43,441 nt of DNA, from the NCBI GenBank assembly GCA_036270875.1, contig DATBBR010000128.1, positions 1 to 43,441 of the forward strand. Reading direction: 5' to 3'. This stretch comes from Acidimicrobiales bacterium (GTDB lineage Bacteria > Actinomycetota > Acidimicrobiia > Acidimicrobiales > AC-9). Position numbers and translations under genes: made by a program. The notes under the pieces were generated by a model that was given only the letters and a program-made list of their open reading frames with translations, was not told the DNA's origin and searched no databases. Shown here in pieces: positions 1 to 7,711 of the stretch; position 1 is the first letter of the stretch; each line of letters starts with the position of its first letter.

Positions 1-126
1 GGCCACGGTGAACATCACCGTCGGGTCCTTGGACACCAGCGACGCCGAGGCCAGGTAGTGGTGGCCCCGCTCGACGAAGTAGCCCACGAAGGCCTGGCGC
101 AGCTCGTTGGAGTCCATCTTCACCAT
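1..126 (-). CDS. alaS: Alanine--tRNA ligase, N-terminal fragment
   Basis: Only the first 42 codons are in the window; the rest lies beyond the left edge. The fragment begins [17 protein letters not shown] and continues with a [17 protein letters not shown] stretch ending MFTVA. This matches the opening of class II alanyl-tRNA synthetase, which charges tRNA-Ala in the cytoplasm. Two ATG codons are possible (126 and 117); the family often starts at the M of MDSNE, so the true start may be 117. Two small genes upstream on the same strand (254-502 and 506-907) are in the order commonly seen before alaS in Actinomycetota. A TAGGCT box (143-138) lies 11 bases upstream and could be a -10 element. 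Confidence 0.9.
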   Translation of the reverse strand, partial: MVKMDSNELRQAFVGYFVERGHHYLASASLVSKDPTVMFTVA

Positions 127-253
127 GACGGAGACGAAGCCTATCGGCCGCATCCCGACGGTCTCCGGCCGTCGATGCTGCCCCCGGCCTCACGCCGCCA
201 ACGCGCCTTGGACGGCGACGGCGACGGCCACCGCCGTCGCGCTCTCGATGACG

Positions 254-502
254 TCAGCGGTGGGCGTGCCGGGTGTCTACCTGGGCCCGAAGCTCGGCCT
301 CGTGGGCGCGCATGGCGTCTCGTCCGTCGGCGACGGCCTGCCGCACGTCGACGCCCACGGCGCGGGCCGCCTCGCTCAGGTCGGACGAGATCCGGTGCGG
401 CGAGTACCGCTCCACCGTCTCCCGCACCGTCCGCATGATCCAGAAGGACATGCCGAAGCCGAGCCCGGCCCCCATCATCAGCCAGAACAGCCGCTTGAAC
501 AC
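254..502 (-). CDS. Small membrane-anchored hypothetical protein upstream of alaS
   Basis: The 82-residue protein starts with GTG and has one N-terminal hydrophobic segment (about residues 3-23, with FWLMMGAGLGFGMSFW). A charged, probably helical tail follows, with R/E/D-rich sequence to the C-terminus. It resembles the short DUF6167-type proteins found between a DUF948 gene and alaS in many Actinomycetota; that family name is from memory. Only 3 bases separate its start from the stop of the upstream DUF948 gene, so the two are probably co-transcribed. A purine-rich GAGGGAGCG precedes the start. Function is unknown; a membrane-tethered role is all the sequence supports. Confidence 0.75.
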   Translation of the reverse strand: MFKRLFWLMMGAGLGFGMSFWIMRTVRETVERYSPHRISSDLSEAARAVGVDVRQAVADGRDAMRAHEAELRAQVDTRHAHR

Positions 503-505
503 GAT

Positions 506-907
506 CTAGCGCTCCCTCCGCTGGCGGAACTGACGGGCTGCCAGGCTCGTGCCCCTTCCCAGGGCCCTGGCCTTGATAACCGGGCTCACCAGAGCGAGGT
601 CGGGCAGCCGGGTACGCGCATCGGCCCGGCCGGACGACAGCAGCGCGCCGTTGTCCACGTGGTCGGCGCCGCCAACTCCGTCGCCGTTGGAGCGCGCGGC
701 CGACCCAGCGGACCCGACCATGCCACCCACGCCGAGCGGCTCCGCCTCGGCTCGTAGCTCCGCGACACCGCGGCCCAGCTCCCGGGTCGCCTGGTCCAGG
801 CGGCCAACCGCCGCGACCAGACGGGCGAGTAGGACCGTGAGGACGAGCGTGACGACCGCCGCGGCCGCGACGCCACCCGCCACCGCCGCCACCTCCCAAC
901 TGCTCAC
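506..907 (-). CDS. DUF948-like membrane protein
   Basis: The 133-residue protein is read from a GTG start (residues VSSWEVAAVAGG). An in-frame extension to 1018 exists but is Gly/Ser-rich and lacks family character. One transmembrane helix lies at about residues 6-28 (AAAAVVTLVLTVLLARLVAAV). It is followed by a heptad-like helical region (LDQATRELGRGVAELRAEAE) and a basic C-terminus (IKARALGRGTSLAARQFRQRRER). This layout matches the DUF948 proteins encoded before alaS in Streptomyces and relatives. GGGGACGG upstream of the GTG may be a ribosome binding site. Function unknown; probably an anchored coiled-coil protein. Confidence 0.7.
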   Translation of the reverse strand: MSSWEVAAVAGGVAAAAVVTLVLTVLLARLVAAVGRLDQATRELGRGVAELRAEAEPLGVGGMVGSAGSAARSNGDGVGGADHVDNGALLSSGRADARTRLPDLALVSPVIKARALGRGTSLAARQFRQRRER

Positions 908-1199
908 CTCGTAACCGTCCCCATCGGCCCCACTCCCTATCCACCCTGCTCCCGCACCGACCGACGATGCAGGAGCGACCAACCTCGACATACCCCGATC
1001 ACGACCCCCGTCGATCACTAACGTAGCGGCGCTTCACAGCGCAGGGCTCCGAGCGGCCGGGATGCCTACCCTCGAACACAGTCGATACGGGGCCCAGGAG
1101 GCGACGTTTGCCCACCCGCTGCGGACCGGCGCGCCCAGAACCACCCGCCGTACGACCCGGGGACGGTACCCTGCGGTCCGTAGGACAAGGGGGGGCGAT
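908..1199. other. Divergent intergenic region
   Basis: This region separates the minus-strand DUF948/alaS genes from the plus-strand lipoprotein gene. No convincing gene is seen. A TACCCT hexamer at 1167-1172 and the AAGGGGGG ribosome binding site just before 1200 are the only signals noted for the plus-strand gene. Confidence 0.4.
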
Positions 1200-1784
1200 G
1201 TGCGGACCCGGCGATGTCTGGCAGCGGCGGTAACGAGCAGCCTGCTTCTCGCTGCCTGTGGAGCGAGCCACGGCAACGCCGGCCAAGCCAAGGCCAGCCA
1301 GTCCAAGACCAGCTCGGCCCAGGCCAATCCAGCACCGCCCAGCCCGTGTCTGCCCGGCTCTTGCGGAGCCAGCGTGAACGGCACGAGCACCACCGCGCCC
1401 GCGAGCGGGTCCCACGCCCCGTCCGCCAAGGCCCTTCAGGCATGGGGCGCCGCGCACGTCGCGACGATTCAGTCGTTGAGCGACGAGGCGTCGCATCTTC
1501 TCGGCGGTGCCGGCAGCGCCGATCAGGTGAAGCTCGCGTGCAGCGCGCTGGGCTCGCACGCACAAGCGGCCCTGTCGTTGCCGCCGCCGCCCGACGCCGC
1601 GACGGCGAGCCAACTGCAGACCGGTCTGGCCGACCTCAGTCAGCTCGCCCGAGACTGCGCGGCGGCCTTCGCAACCGGTGATGCGACAGCCTCTTCTCGG
1701 TTGATATATGAAGCAAACCAGGGAACGACTGCGCTCAGCCAGGTGATCCAGACCGTCAATGGTGCCGGTCGCGGCACGTCTTAG
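1200..1784 (+). CDS. Predicted exported lipoprotein
   Basis: The 194-residue protein uses a GTG start preceded by a strong AAGGGGGG ribosome binding site. The N-terminus is a lipoprotein signal: RTRR, a hydrophobic core, then the lipobox LLAAC with the lipidated cysteine at residue 20. A low-complexity linker rich in Ala/Ser/Gln/Thr/Pro follows (about 21-80). The C-terminal half (about 85-190) is Ala/Leu-rich and looks helical, with a few Cys residues that could pair. No family is recognised. It is the first gene of a plus-strand block of surface proteins that interrupts the minus-strand housekeeping array. Probable location is the outer face of the cell membrane. Confidence 0.75.
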   Translation: MRTRRCLAAAVTSSLLLAACGASHGNAGQAKASQSKTSSAQANPAPPSPCLPGSCGASVNGTSTTAPASGSHAPSAKALQAWGAAHVATIQSLSDEASHLLGGAGSADQVKLACSALGSHAQAALSLPPPPDAATASQLQTGLADLSQLARDCAAAFATGDATASSRLIYEANQGTTALSQVIQTVNGAGRGTS

Positions 1785-1923
1785 CTGGTCCAGATCCTCT
1801 CCGACGCCCGTATCCAAAACCTGCTATGAGCAGCTCGTCACCGCTCTCCTGACGATGACAGCCGGCGGCCACAATCAGTCCGGTATTTGTGGCGCACACG
1901 GACCCATTGTCTAGAACCAGGGC

Positions 1924-1951
1924 TTGCCAGATTCGACGATTGCTTTAAAGT
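1924..1951 (+). promoter_or_regulatory. Putative promoter of the first LGFP gene
   Basis: TTGCCA (1924-1929), a 16-base spacer, then TAAAGT (1946-1951), which fits the actinobacterial TANNNT -10 pattern. The same arrangement with the same spacing is found before the tandem paralog (3832-3859), within a longer conserved leader. This conservation is the main support. Confidence 0.5.
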
Positions 1952-2024
1952 GAGCCTTGATCCTTGTGACTCTCTGCTGCTTTGACGCGGCAGGAGGGTC
2001 AGACACCGAGGGCGGAGTGGGTGG
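1924..2024 (+). repeat. Duplicated promoter/leader block, copy 1
   Basis: This block is similar along its length to 3832-3931. Shared stretches include TTGCCAGATTCG, ATCCTTGTGACTCTCTGCTGC (near 1960-1980) and the CAGACACCGAGGGCGGAGTG run before the start codon. It shows that the tandem duplication that made the two LGFP genes carried the upstream control region. Confidence 0.7.
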
Positions 2025-3554
2025 ATGCGAGTATTTTCTCGCGCCAGGGGCGGCGCAGTTGCAGCAATAGTCGTCATCATTCTCATCACGGGGGGCACCG
2101 CAGGCGTCGCCTTGGGCGAGCTCGCCGCGACACAGCCCACCGCCGACCAGCCACAGCCCGGCCGTGTACAGCCCGGCCACGTATCGAGCAAGGGACCGAC
2201 CAAGGCGACTCTCGCGTCCGTCGCATCGCCGTGCGCACTGGGGACTAGCGGTGCGGCCACCGGCTGGAGCATGCCTCTGCCGGCGCAGTATCTCGTGAAC
2301 GGCGCTGTCGACCAGGGTGTCGACTACTCCGCCCCAGGGGGAACGCCGGAGTGCGCCATGGGAGACGGGACAATCGTGGGCGAGGGCGGACCAGGGCTCG
2401 GAGGCTTCGGGCCGAACGCTCCTCTCTTGCACATCGAAGACGGGCCGCTCGCCGGTAGATATGTGTACTACGGGCATGCTGGGCCGGACCTCGTACCGGT
2501 GGGCGCACACGTATCGAATGGCCAGCAGATCTCTATTGTCGGCTTCGGGATCGTCGGCCTCTCGACGGGCCCCCATATTGAGATCGGCTTCTGGAATGTC
2601 ATAAGCACGAACCCACTGGCGGGATCACCAGGATCATTCGGTGCCGGCCAGCCGATGCTGGACTACATCAACTCGGCGGCTCCAAGCTCGAACCCGAACT
2701 GCACCGTGTTCGGCGGTCATGCGGTCTGCGGGGCAATCAGGGACAAGTATGTGTCCCTCGGAGGACCTTTCCTGCTCGGCAACCCCATCACAGACGAGAG
2801 CCCGACCCCAGATGGGGTCGGAAGGTTCAACTACTTCGCCAACGGTGTGGCCATCTACTGGACTCCGGCCACCGGGGCGTGGTCCATCGGCGGTGCCATC
2901 CTCACCCACTGGGCAGCCATGGGCTGGGAGCGCAGCGTCCTCGGCTACCCGGTCACCGACGAGACCGGTACGCCCGACGGGATCGGGCGCTTCAACCACT
3001 TCCTCAACGGGGGCTCGATCTACTGGACACCCGCCACCCAGGCGCATGAGGTGCATGGCGCGATCCAAGCCAAGTGGGCCAGCGCAGGGTGGGAGCGCAG
3101 CGTCCTCGGCTACCCGGTCACTGACGAGGGCACCACTCCCAACACGATCGGGCGCTTCAACTACTTCAGCGGCCACGGAGCCATCTACTGGACCGGCCCA
3201 ACCGGGGCGCAGTCGATCCACGGGGCCATCCTCGACAAGTGGGCCAGCATGGGCTGGGAGAACAGCGTGGTCGGCTTTCCGACGACAGACGAGTCCGGCA
3301 CGCCCGATGGGATCGGGCGCTTCAACCACTTCAGCCTCGGCGGCTCGGTCTACTGGACGCCCGCGACCCAGGCGCACGAGGTGCATGGAGCGATCCGAGA
3401 CAAGTGGGCCAGCCTCGGCTGGGAGCGCAGCTGTCTCGGCTACCCCGTGAGCGACGAGCTCGCCATCACGGGTGGCCGGCAGAGCAACTTCCAGCAGGGC
3501 GTGATCACATTCGACGCCACGTCCCTGCAGGCGACATCCAGCTGCGGCGCCTGA
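2025..3554 (+). CDS. Secreted M23-like domain plus LGFP-repeat protein (copy 1)
   Basis: 509 residues. An N-terminal signal or anchor helix covers about 11-30. An M23-like (lysostaphin-type) beta domain covers about 80-215, with the landmarks GVDYSAPGGTPECA, YYGHAGPDLVPVG and STGPHIEIGF. Five LGFP repeats follow (about 236-500, period 55 residues; motif LGYPVTDE, GRFNHF, IYWTP, HGAI-KW). LGFP repeats occur in actinobacterial cell-wall-bound proteins. The canonical M23 zinc ligands are altered: the first His is Asp96 and the second His of HxH is Glu186; Asp100, His151 and His184 remain. It may therefore bind metal differently or only bind wall glycans. ATG 2025 lies just after GGAGTGGGTGG. It is a tandem paralog of the next gene. 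Confidence 0.85.
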   Translation: MRVFSRARGGAVAAIVVIILITGGTAGVALGELAATQPTADQPQPGRVQPGHVSSKGPTKATLASVASPCALGTSGAATGWSMPLPAQYLVNGAVDQGVDYSAPGGTPECAMGDGTIVGEGGPGLGGFGPNAPLLHIEDGPLAGRYVYYGHAGPDLVPVGAHVSNGQQISIVGFGIVGLSTGPHIEIGFWNVISTNPLAGSPGSFGAGQPMLDYINSAAPSSNPNCTVFGGHAVCGAIRDKYVSLGGPFLLGNPITDESPTPDGVGRFNYFANGVAIYWTPATGAWSIGGAILTHWAAMGWERSVLGYPVTDETGTPDGIGRFNHFLNGGSIYWTPATQAHEVHGAIQAKWASAGWERSVLGYPVTDEGTTPNTIGRFNYFSGHGAIYWTGPTGAQSIHGAILDKWASMGWENSVVGFPTTDESGTPDGIGRFNHFSLGGSVYWTPATQAHEVHGAIRDKWASLGWERSCLGYPVSDELAITGGRQSNFQQGVITFDATSLQATSSCGA

Positions 3555-3831
3555 GACCCTTCGGCTCGCTCCCATCCGGTCGGTGCTGAGTCGTCTCCGA
3601 GGGGCCATTCGAGCTCAGCGTGCTGGGCCACACCGGATTCGTCCCTCAACCGGGTGAACCGGCAGTCAGTGCCAGCCGTTCGCACCGCGTGCTGGCCGGT
3701 CCTGATCCTGTCCAGCCGATACGGAACACTCGCGCTGACCAGGCTCGCAACGCCCTCGTCGCCGCAAGCCGGGCCGTTCACGATCACTCCCCCGTCCGTG
3801 GGACACGCCGACAAATGCCGCGAACCAGCTC
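3555..3831. other. Intergenic spacer between the LGFP paralogs
   Basis: No supported gene. Short open frames cross the region but show no family match and no ribosome binding site. The last bases pass into the promoter and leader block shared with the upstream paralog. Confidence 0.5.
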
Positions 3832-3859
3832 TTGCCAGATTCGGCGAATCCTTTAGGGT
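3832..3859 (+). promoter_or_regulatory. Putative promoter of the second LGFP gene
   Basis: TTGCCA (3832-3837), a 16-base spacer and TAGGGT (3854-3859). It aligns with the element before copy 1 and sits at nearly the same distance from the ATG (72 versus 73 bases). The following leader, including CTTGTGACTCTCTGCTGC and CAGACACCGAGGGCGGAG, is also conserved. Confidence 0.5.
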
Positions 3860-3931
3860 AACCGCAATCCTTGTGACTCTCTGCTGCGTTGTCGCGGCCG
3901 CGGGTCAGACACCGAGGGCGGAGTGGGGGGT
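3832..3931 (+). repeat. Duplicated promoter/leader block, copy 2
   Basis: Counterpart of 1924-2024. Differences cluster around the spacer and a few positions before the ribosome binding site; the -35-like box, the central leader and the SD-proximal run are retained. Confidence 0.7.
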
Positions 3932-5434
3932 ATGCGAGTAGTCGCTCGCGCTAGGGGCAGCGCAGTTGCCGTAATCGGGCTGATCATGCTCGTCTCGGGG
4001 GGCATCGCGGGTGTCGCCCTCGGTGAGCTCGCGGCGACGCAGTCTCCCGCCGAGCACGCACAGGCCGGCCACGGGTCGAGCAGAGGACCGATCAAAGCGA
4101 CCCTTGCGTCTGTCGGGTCGCCGTGTGGGCTCGGGAGCTTTGGTGCGGCCAACGGCTGGGGAATGCCGCTGCCGGCCGGTTACCTGGGCGGCGGCAGCGT
4201 CGACCAGGGAGTCGACTACGCCGCACCGGGTGGAACGCCGGAGTGCGCCATGGGCGACGGCACGATCATCGGCGAAGGAGGACCGGGGCTCGGCGGCTTC
4301 GGCCCGTGGGCGCCGATCCTTCAGATCGACGACGGGCCGCTCGCCGGTCGGGCCGTCTACTACGGCCATGCCGGACCCGACCTGGTCCCGGTCGGCGCCC
4401 ACGTCTCCAGCGGCCAGCAGATCACCGAGGTGGGCTACGGCATCGTCGGGCTCTCCACCGGACCACACCTGGAGATCGGGTTCTACCCTCCGGGCCCCTT
4501 CGGTGCCGGCCAGGCGATGCTGAACTACATCAACTCGACTGGCCCCAGCGACAACTCGAGTTGCACCGTCTGGGGCGGCCACCAGGTCTGCGGGGCGATC
4601 CGGGACAAGTATCTCGCCCTCGGCGGTGGCTTCGTGCTCGGCGCCCCCGTCACGAACGAATTGCCGACTCCGGACGGGGTCGGACGGTTCAACCACTTCT
4701 CCAACGGCTGGTCGATCTACTGGACTCCGTTCACGGGGGCATGGTCGATCCACGGCGCCATCAGGGACCATTGGGCGGCCATGGGCTGGGAGCGCAGCGT
4801 CCTCGGCTATCCGGTTACCGACGAGAGCCCGACGCCGGACAGGATCGGGCGCTTCAACCACTTCCTCAACGCCGGCTCGATCTACTGGACGCCGGCCACC
4901 CAAGCGCATGCGATCCACGGGGCGATCCGGGCCAAGTGGGCCAGCATGGGTTGGGAGCGCGGCGTCCTCGGCTATCCAGTTACCGACGAGGGCGTCACAC
5001 CCAACAAGATCGGGCGCTACAACTTCTTCAGAGGCCACGGGGCCATCTACTGGACCGGACCCACCGGTGCCTGGTCGATCCGGGGGGCAATCCTCGACAA
5101 GTGGGCCAGCATGGGCTGGGAGACCAGCGTGCTCGGCTTTCCCGTCACCGACGAGCACGTTGCTCCGGACAAGATCGGACTGGCCAATCACTTCTCCTCA
5201 AACCACAGTCTGGGCAACGTCGACGGCTCGATCTACTGGACTCCCACCACGGGCGCCCACGAGGTGCACGGCATCATCAGGGCGAAATGGTTCAGCCTCG
5301 GCTCGGATCACAGCTGTCTGGGCTATCCGACCAGCGACCAGACGAAGACGCCGACCGGCTCGCAGAACACGTTCCAGCGCGGCGTGATCACCGTGGTCGC
5401 CCCGGCTGTCCAGACGGCCGTCTCCAGCTGCTGA
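3932..5434 (+). CDS. Secreted M23-like domain plus LGFP-repeat protein (copy 2)
   Basis: 500 residues from ATG 3932, chosen because MRVVARARG aligns with the start of copy 1; an in-frame GTG at 3923 is an alternative. Architecture is the same: signal or anchor helix (11-30), M23-like domain (about 75-205) and five LGFP repeats to the C-terminus. The ligand changes are the same as in copy 1: Asp91 replaces the first His and Glu181 replaces the second His of HxH, while Asp95, His146 and His179 remain. The last repeats carry a small insertion (SSNHSLGNVDG region) not present in copy 1. Identity extends upstream of the start, so this is a tandem duplication including the promoter. A hairpin lies 52 bases after the stop. 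Confidence 0.85.
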   Translation: MRVVARARGSAVAVIGLIMLVSGGIAGVALGELAATQSPAEHAQAGHGSSRGPIKATLASVGSPCGLGSFGAANGWGMPLPAGYLGGGSVDQGVDYAAPGGTPECAMGDGTIIGEGGPGLGGFGPWAPILQIDDGPLAGRAVYYGHAGPDLVPVGAHVSSGQQITEVGYGIVGLSTGPHLEIGFYPPGPFGAGQAMLNYINSTGPSDNSSCTVWGGHQVCGAIRDKYLALGGGFVLGAPVTNELPTPDGVGRFNHFSNGWSIYWTPFTGAWSIHGAIRDHWAAMGWERSVLGYPVTDESPTPDRIGRFNHFLNAGSIYWTPATQAHAIHGAIRAKWASMGWERGVLGYPVTDEGVTPNKIGRYNFFRGHGAIYWTGPTGAWSIRGAILDKWASMGWETSVLGFPVTDEHVAPDKIGLANHFSSNHSLGNVDGSIYWTPTTGAHEVHGIIRAKWFSLGSDHSCLGYPTSDQTKTPTGSQNTFQRGVITVVAPAVQTAVSSC

Positions 5435-5486
5435 GGCCCCTCGCGAGCCCATAGGGCACTTCCGGGCACGGACGGCCACATCACCT

Positions 5487-5517
5487 CTCACCCATCCGTG
5501 TCACCCGGATGGGTGAG
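5487..5517 (+). terminator. Perfect 12-bp hairpin after the LGFP genes
   Basis: CTCACCCATCCG (5487-5498) pairs perfectly with CGGATGGGTGAG (5506-5517) around a 7-base loop. It lies 52 bases past the stop of the second LGFP gene. No T-run follows, as is common for actinobacterial terminators. It could instead be an operator for the following gene. Confidence 0.6.
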
Positions 5518-5623
5518 GCGCGATAGCGCCACGCCCGCCGTCAGACGACGGAGCTCCCAAATTCGGCCTCATCGCCGCAGCGTGGGACAATCCCTGACAA
5601 TCACCGCACCACGCACGGAGACG

Positions 5624-6205
5624 ATGGACACACGTCAGAACGTCGACCTGAGCAGTCGCGTCCACGGCGAGGTACACGCTCGCGTGATCGCACGGAGCCA
5701 GGTACACGTTGGCGCCACTGCAACGAACACCGGTGAGCGAAAGCGACGACTGCATGTGCCGATCATCGTCGTCGCCGCTATCGCAATCATCGTTGGGCTT
5801 TCTCTCGGCCTGGGGCTGACCGGCGGCGCTGCGCAGAAGGTCCCGAGCGGCCGCCTCACCGGGTCGAGCGCCACAGCTCGCACACCTCAGACGGCGTCCA
5901 CACCATTCACCACCACGTCGGCTGCACCGTCCTCGGTCAGCCCGACGACGTCGACCACTCTCTCGACGTCGACTACCCGCGCTCATCCGTCAGCCAGGGC
6001 ACCGAGCGCCACCACCACGAGCACCACGTGGACGATGGGTCCTGGGGTGACGACACTATCTAGCGCACCGAAAACGTCGAGCCCACCTGCGATGTCGAGC
6101 CCACCGACGACCTCGAGCCCACCAACTCCCACGACGACGTCTTCGACCACGACCACCACGTCGACAACCACCCCGCCGACCACCTCGACAACCGAAGGCA
6201 GGTGA
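5624..6205 (+). CDS. Single-pass membrane protein with Ser/Thr/Pro-rich outer tail
   Basis: 193 residues from ATG 5624, with ACGGAG just upstream; an in-frame extension to 5498 would overlap the hairpin and is less likely. A hydrophilic N-terminus (1-42), rich in His/Arg/Val, is followed by one transmembrane helix (about 44-66, VPIIVVAAIAIIVGLSLGLGL). The long tail (about 67-193) is almost wholly Ser, Thr and Pro with runs such as TTTTTSTTTPPTTST. Such tails are typically extended, often glycosylated, wall-spanning stalks. The N-terminus before the helix has the alternating-valine look of a bactofilin-like edge but is too short to assign. Function unknown. It converges with rarA. Confidence 0.65.
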   Translation: MDTRQNVDLSSRVHGEVHARVIARSQVHVGATATNTGERKRRLHVPIIVVAAIAIIVGLSLGLGLTGGAAQKVPSGRLTGSSATARTPQTASTPFTTTSAAPSSVSPTTSTTLSTSTTRAHPSARAPSATTTSTTWTMGPGVTTLSSAPKTSSPPAMSSPPTTSSPPTPTTTSSTTTTTSTTTPPTTSTTEGR

Positions 6206-6271
6206 GAGCGCGTTTCTCTTCGCCCTGACACCACGTGCCACCGACGCTTGTCGGCGAGGCGCGGGCAGGCC

Positions 6272-7711
6272 TCACGCTGACGCGTCGTCGTCGTCTGGGT
6301 CCCGTCGGGCTCCTTGCTCAGGCTCGGGTGCATCGTTGCCGTGAGGGCCCCACAGGGCGCGAAGCCGCTGCCGCACCTCTGCCTCCGCCCCGTGCTCCGA
6401 CGGCTCGTAGTAGCGATGGCCGGCGACCTCGGCAGGACGGTACTCCTGGCGCACCCACCCGCTCTCGTCGTCGTGGGGATACTCGTAGCCGTCTCCGTGT
6501 CCCAGGCGTCGCGCCCCGCGGTAGTGGCTGTCTCGCAGCCGGGCCGGTACCGCGCCCGCGGGCAGACGCTGCACGTCCTCGTGAGCCCGGCCGAGCGCCA
6601 GGGTGACCCGGTTCGACTTGGGTGCGGAGGCCAGGTGCACCACCGCCTGAGCCAGGTTGAGACCGGCCTCGGGTAGCCCAACGAACTCGACGGCTCGGGC
6701 CGCGGCGTCGGCCACGACCAGCGCCTGCGGGTCGGCCATGCCGATGTCCTCGCTGGCCAGGATCACCAGGCGCCGGGCGATGAAGCGAGCGTCTTCACCT
6801 GCCTCCAACATGCGGGTCAACCAGTAGAGCCCGGCGTCGGGATCCGAGCCTCGGACGCTCTTGATGAAGGCGCTGATGATGTCGTAGTGGTCGTCCTCCC
6901 CATAGCGCAGGGCCCTGGTCCCCCGCGCCGCCTCGGCGTCGTCCAGCGTCACCCGGAGGGCGCCGTCGTCTCCCGGTGCCGCCTGCTCCGTCCGGCGGGC
7001 AGCGAGGGCGAGCGCCACCTCGAGAGAGTTGAGCACCACCCGGGCGTCGCCGTCGGCCTGGTCGACGAGGTGGTGCACGGCGTCGTCGTCGGCCTCGGCG
7101 GCCTCACGGGTGAGCGCCCGGCGCACGACCTCCTGCAGGTCATCAGGACCGAGCGGCACCAGTCGGAACAGGCTCGAGCGACTCATGAGGGGCGCGTTCA
7201 CCTCGAAGAAGGGGTTCTCGGTGGTCGCCCCGATCAGGACGAGCGTCCCGTCCTCGACCGACGGCAGCAGGGCATCCTGCTGGGCCTTGTTGAACCGGTG
7301 CACCTCGTCCAGGAACAGGATCGTCCCTTGCCCCTGCTCGGCCAGACGCCGACGGGCGCCATCGACGACCTCTCGCACGTCCTTCACCCCGGCGGTCACA
7401 GCCGAGAGCGGTACGAAGGCCTTGGCACTGCTCTCGGCCACCAGCCGGGCGAGCGTGGTCTTCCCCGTTCCGGGCGGACCCCACAGGATGATCGAGGACA
7501 GCCGGTCCGTCTCGATCAGGGCTCGGAGAGGAGCGCCCGGGCGCAGAAGGTCGTCCTGGCCCACGACCTCGTCGAGGCTGCGGGGCCTCAGCCGGGCAGC
7601 CAGCGGCGCCTGCCGGGCCAGTTGCTCCTCGAGGGCGGCGTCGAACAGACCCGGCCGGTCAGCCCCTGCCCTCGGGCCACCCTCCCGGGCCGGCCGGGCC
7701 GTCGGCGTCAT
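6272..7711 (-). CDS. rarA: Replication-associated recombination protein A (RarA/MgsA AAA+ ATPase)
   Basis: 479 residues. A low-complexity N-terminus (1-20) is followed by a clamp-loader-like AAA+ ATPase. It has Walker A GPPGTGKTT (about 78-86), Walker B ILFLDEVH (about 131-138), the sensor ATTENPFFEVN and an SRSSLFRL arginine-finger region. The C-terminal half is the RarA tetramerisation part (YGEDDHYDIISAFIKSVRGSDPDAGLYWL). RarA acts at stalled replication forks. Its ATG (7711-7709) overlaps the aspS stop by 4 bases (ATGA), so it is translationally coupled to aspS. The order aspS-rarA-alaS is the Actinomycetota order. The N-terminus includes a CCTCCCGGGCCGGCC run (7681-7695) also seen in aspS and pdxT. 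Confidence 0.95.
   Translation of the reverse strand: MTPTARPAREGGPRAGADRPGLFDAALEEQLARQAPLAARLRPRSLDEVVGQDDLLRPGAPLRALIETDRLSSIILWGPPGTGKTTLARLVAESSAKAFVPLSAVTAGVKDVREVVDGARRRLAEQGQGTILFLDEVHRFNKAQQDALLPSVEDGTLVLIGATTENPFFEVNAPLMSRSSLFRLVPLGPDDLQEVVRRALTREAAEADDDAVHHLVDQADGDARVVLNSLEVALALAARRTEQAAPGDDGALRVTLDDAEAARGTRALRYGEDDHYDIISAFIKSVRGSDPDAGLYWLTRMLEAGEDARFIARRLVILASEDIGMADPQALVVADAAARAVEFVGLPEAGLNLAQAVVHLASAPKSNRVTLALGRAHEDVQRLPAGAVPARLRDSHYRGARRLGHGDGYEYPHDDESGWVRQEYRPAEVAGHRYYEPSEHGAEAEVRQRLRALWGPHGNDAPEPEQGARRDPDDDDASA

Noticed and set aside
3654-3941. 95-codon plus-strand frame before the second LGFP gene
   Set aside because: It has no ribosome binding site, overlaps the conserved promoter and leader and shows no family match.
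3905-5191. 428-codon minus-strand frame opposite the second LGFP gene
   Set aside because: Its periodic look is only the mirror of the LGFP repeats on the other strand.
6241-6256. CCGAC-GCTT-GTCGG hairpin between the Ser/Thr-rich gene and rarA as a terminator
   Set aside because: A 5-bp stem without a T-run is too weak to call in this GC-rich context.
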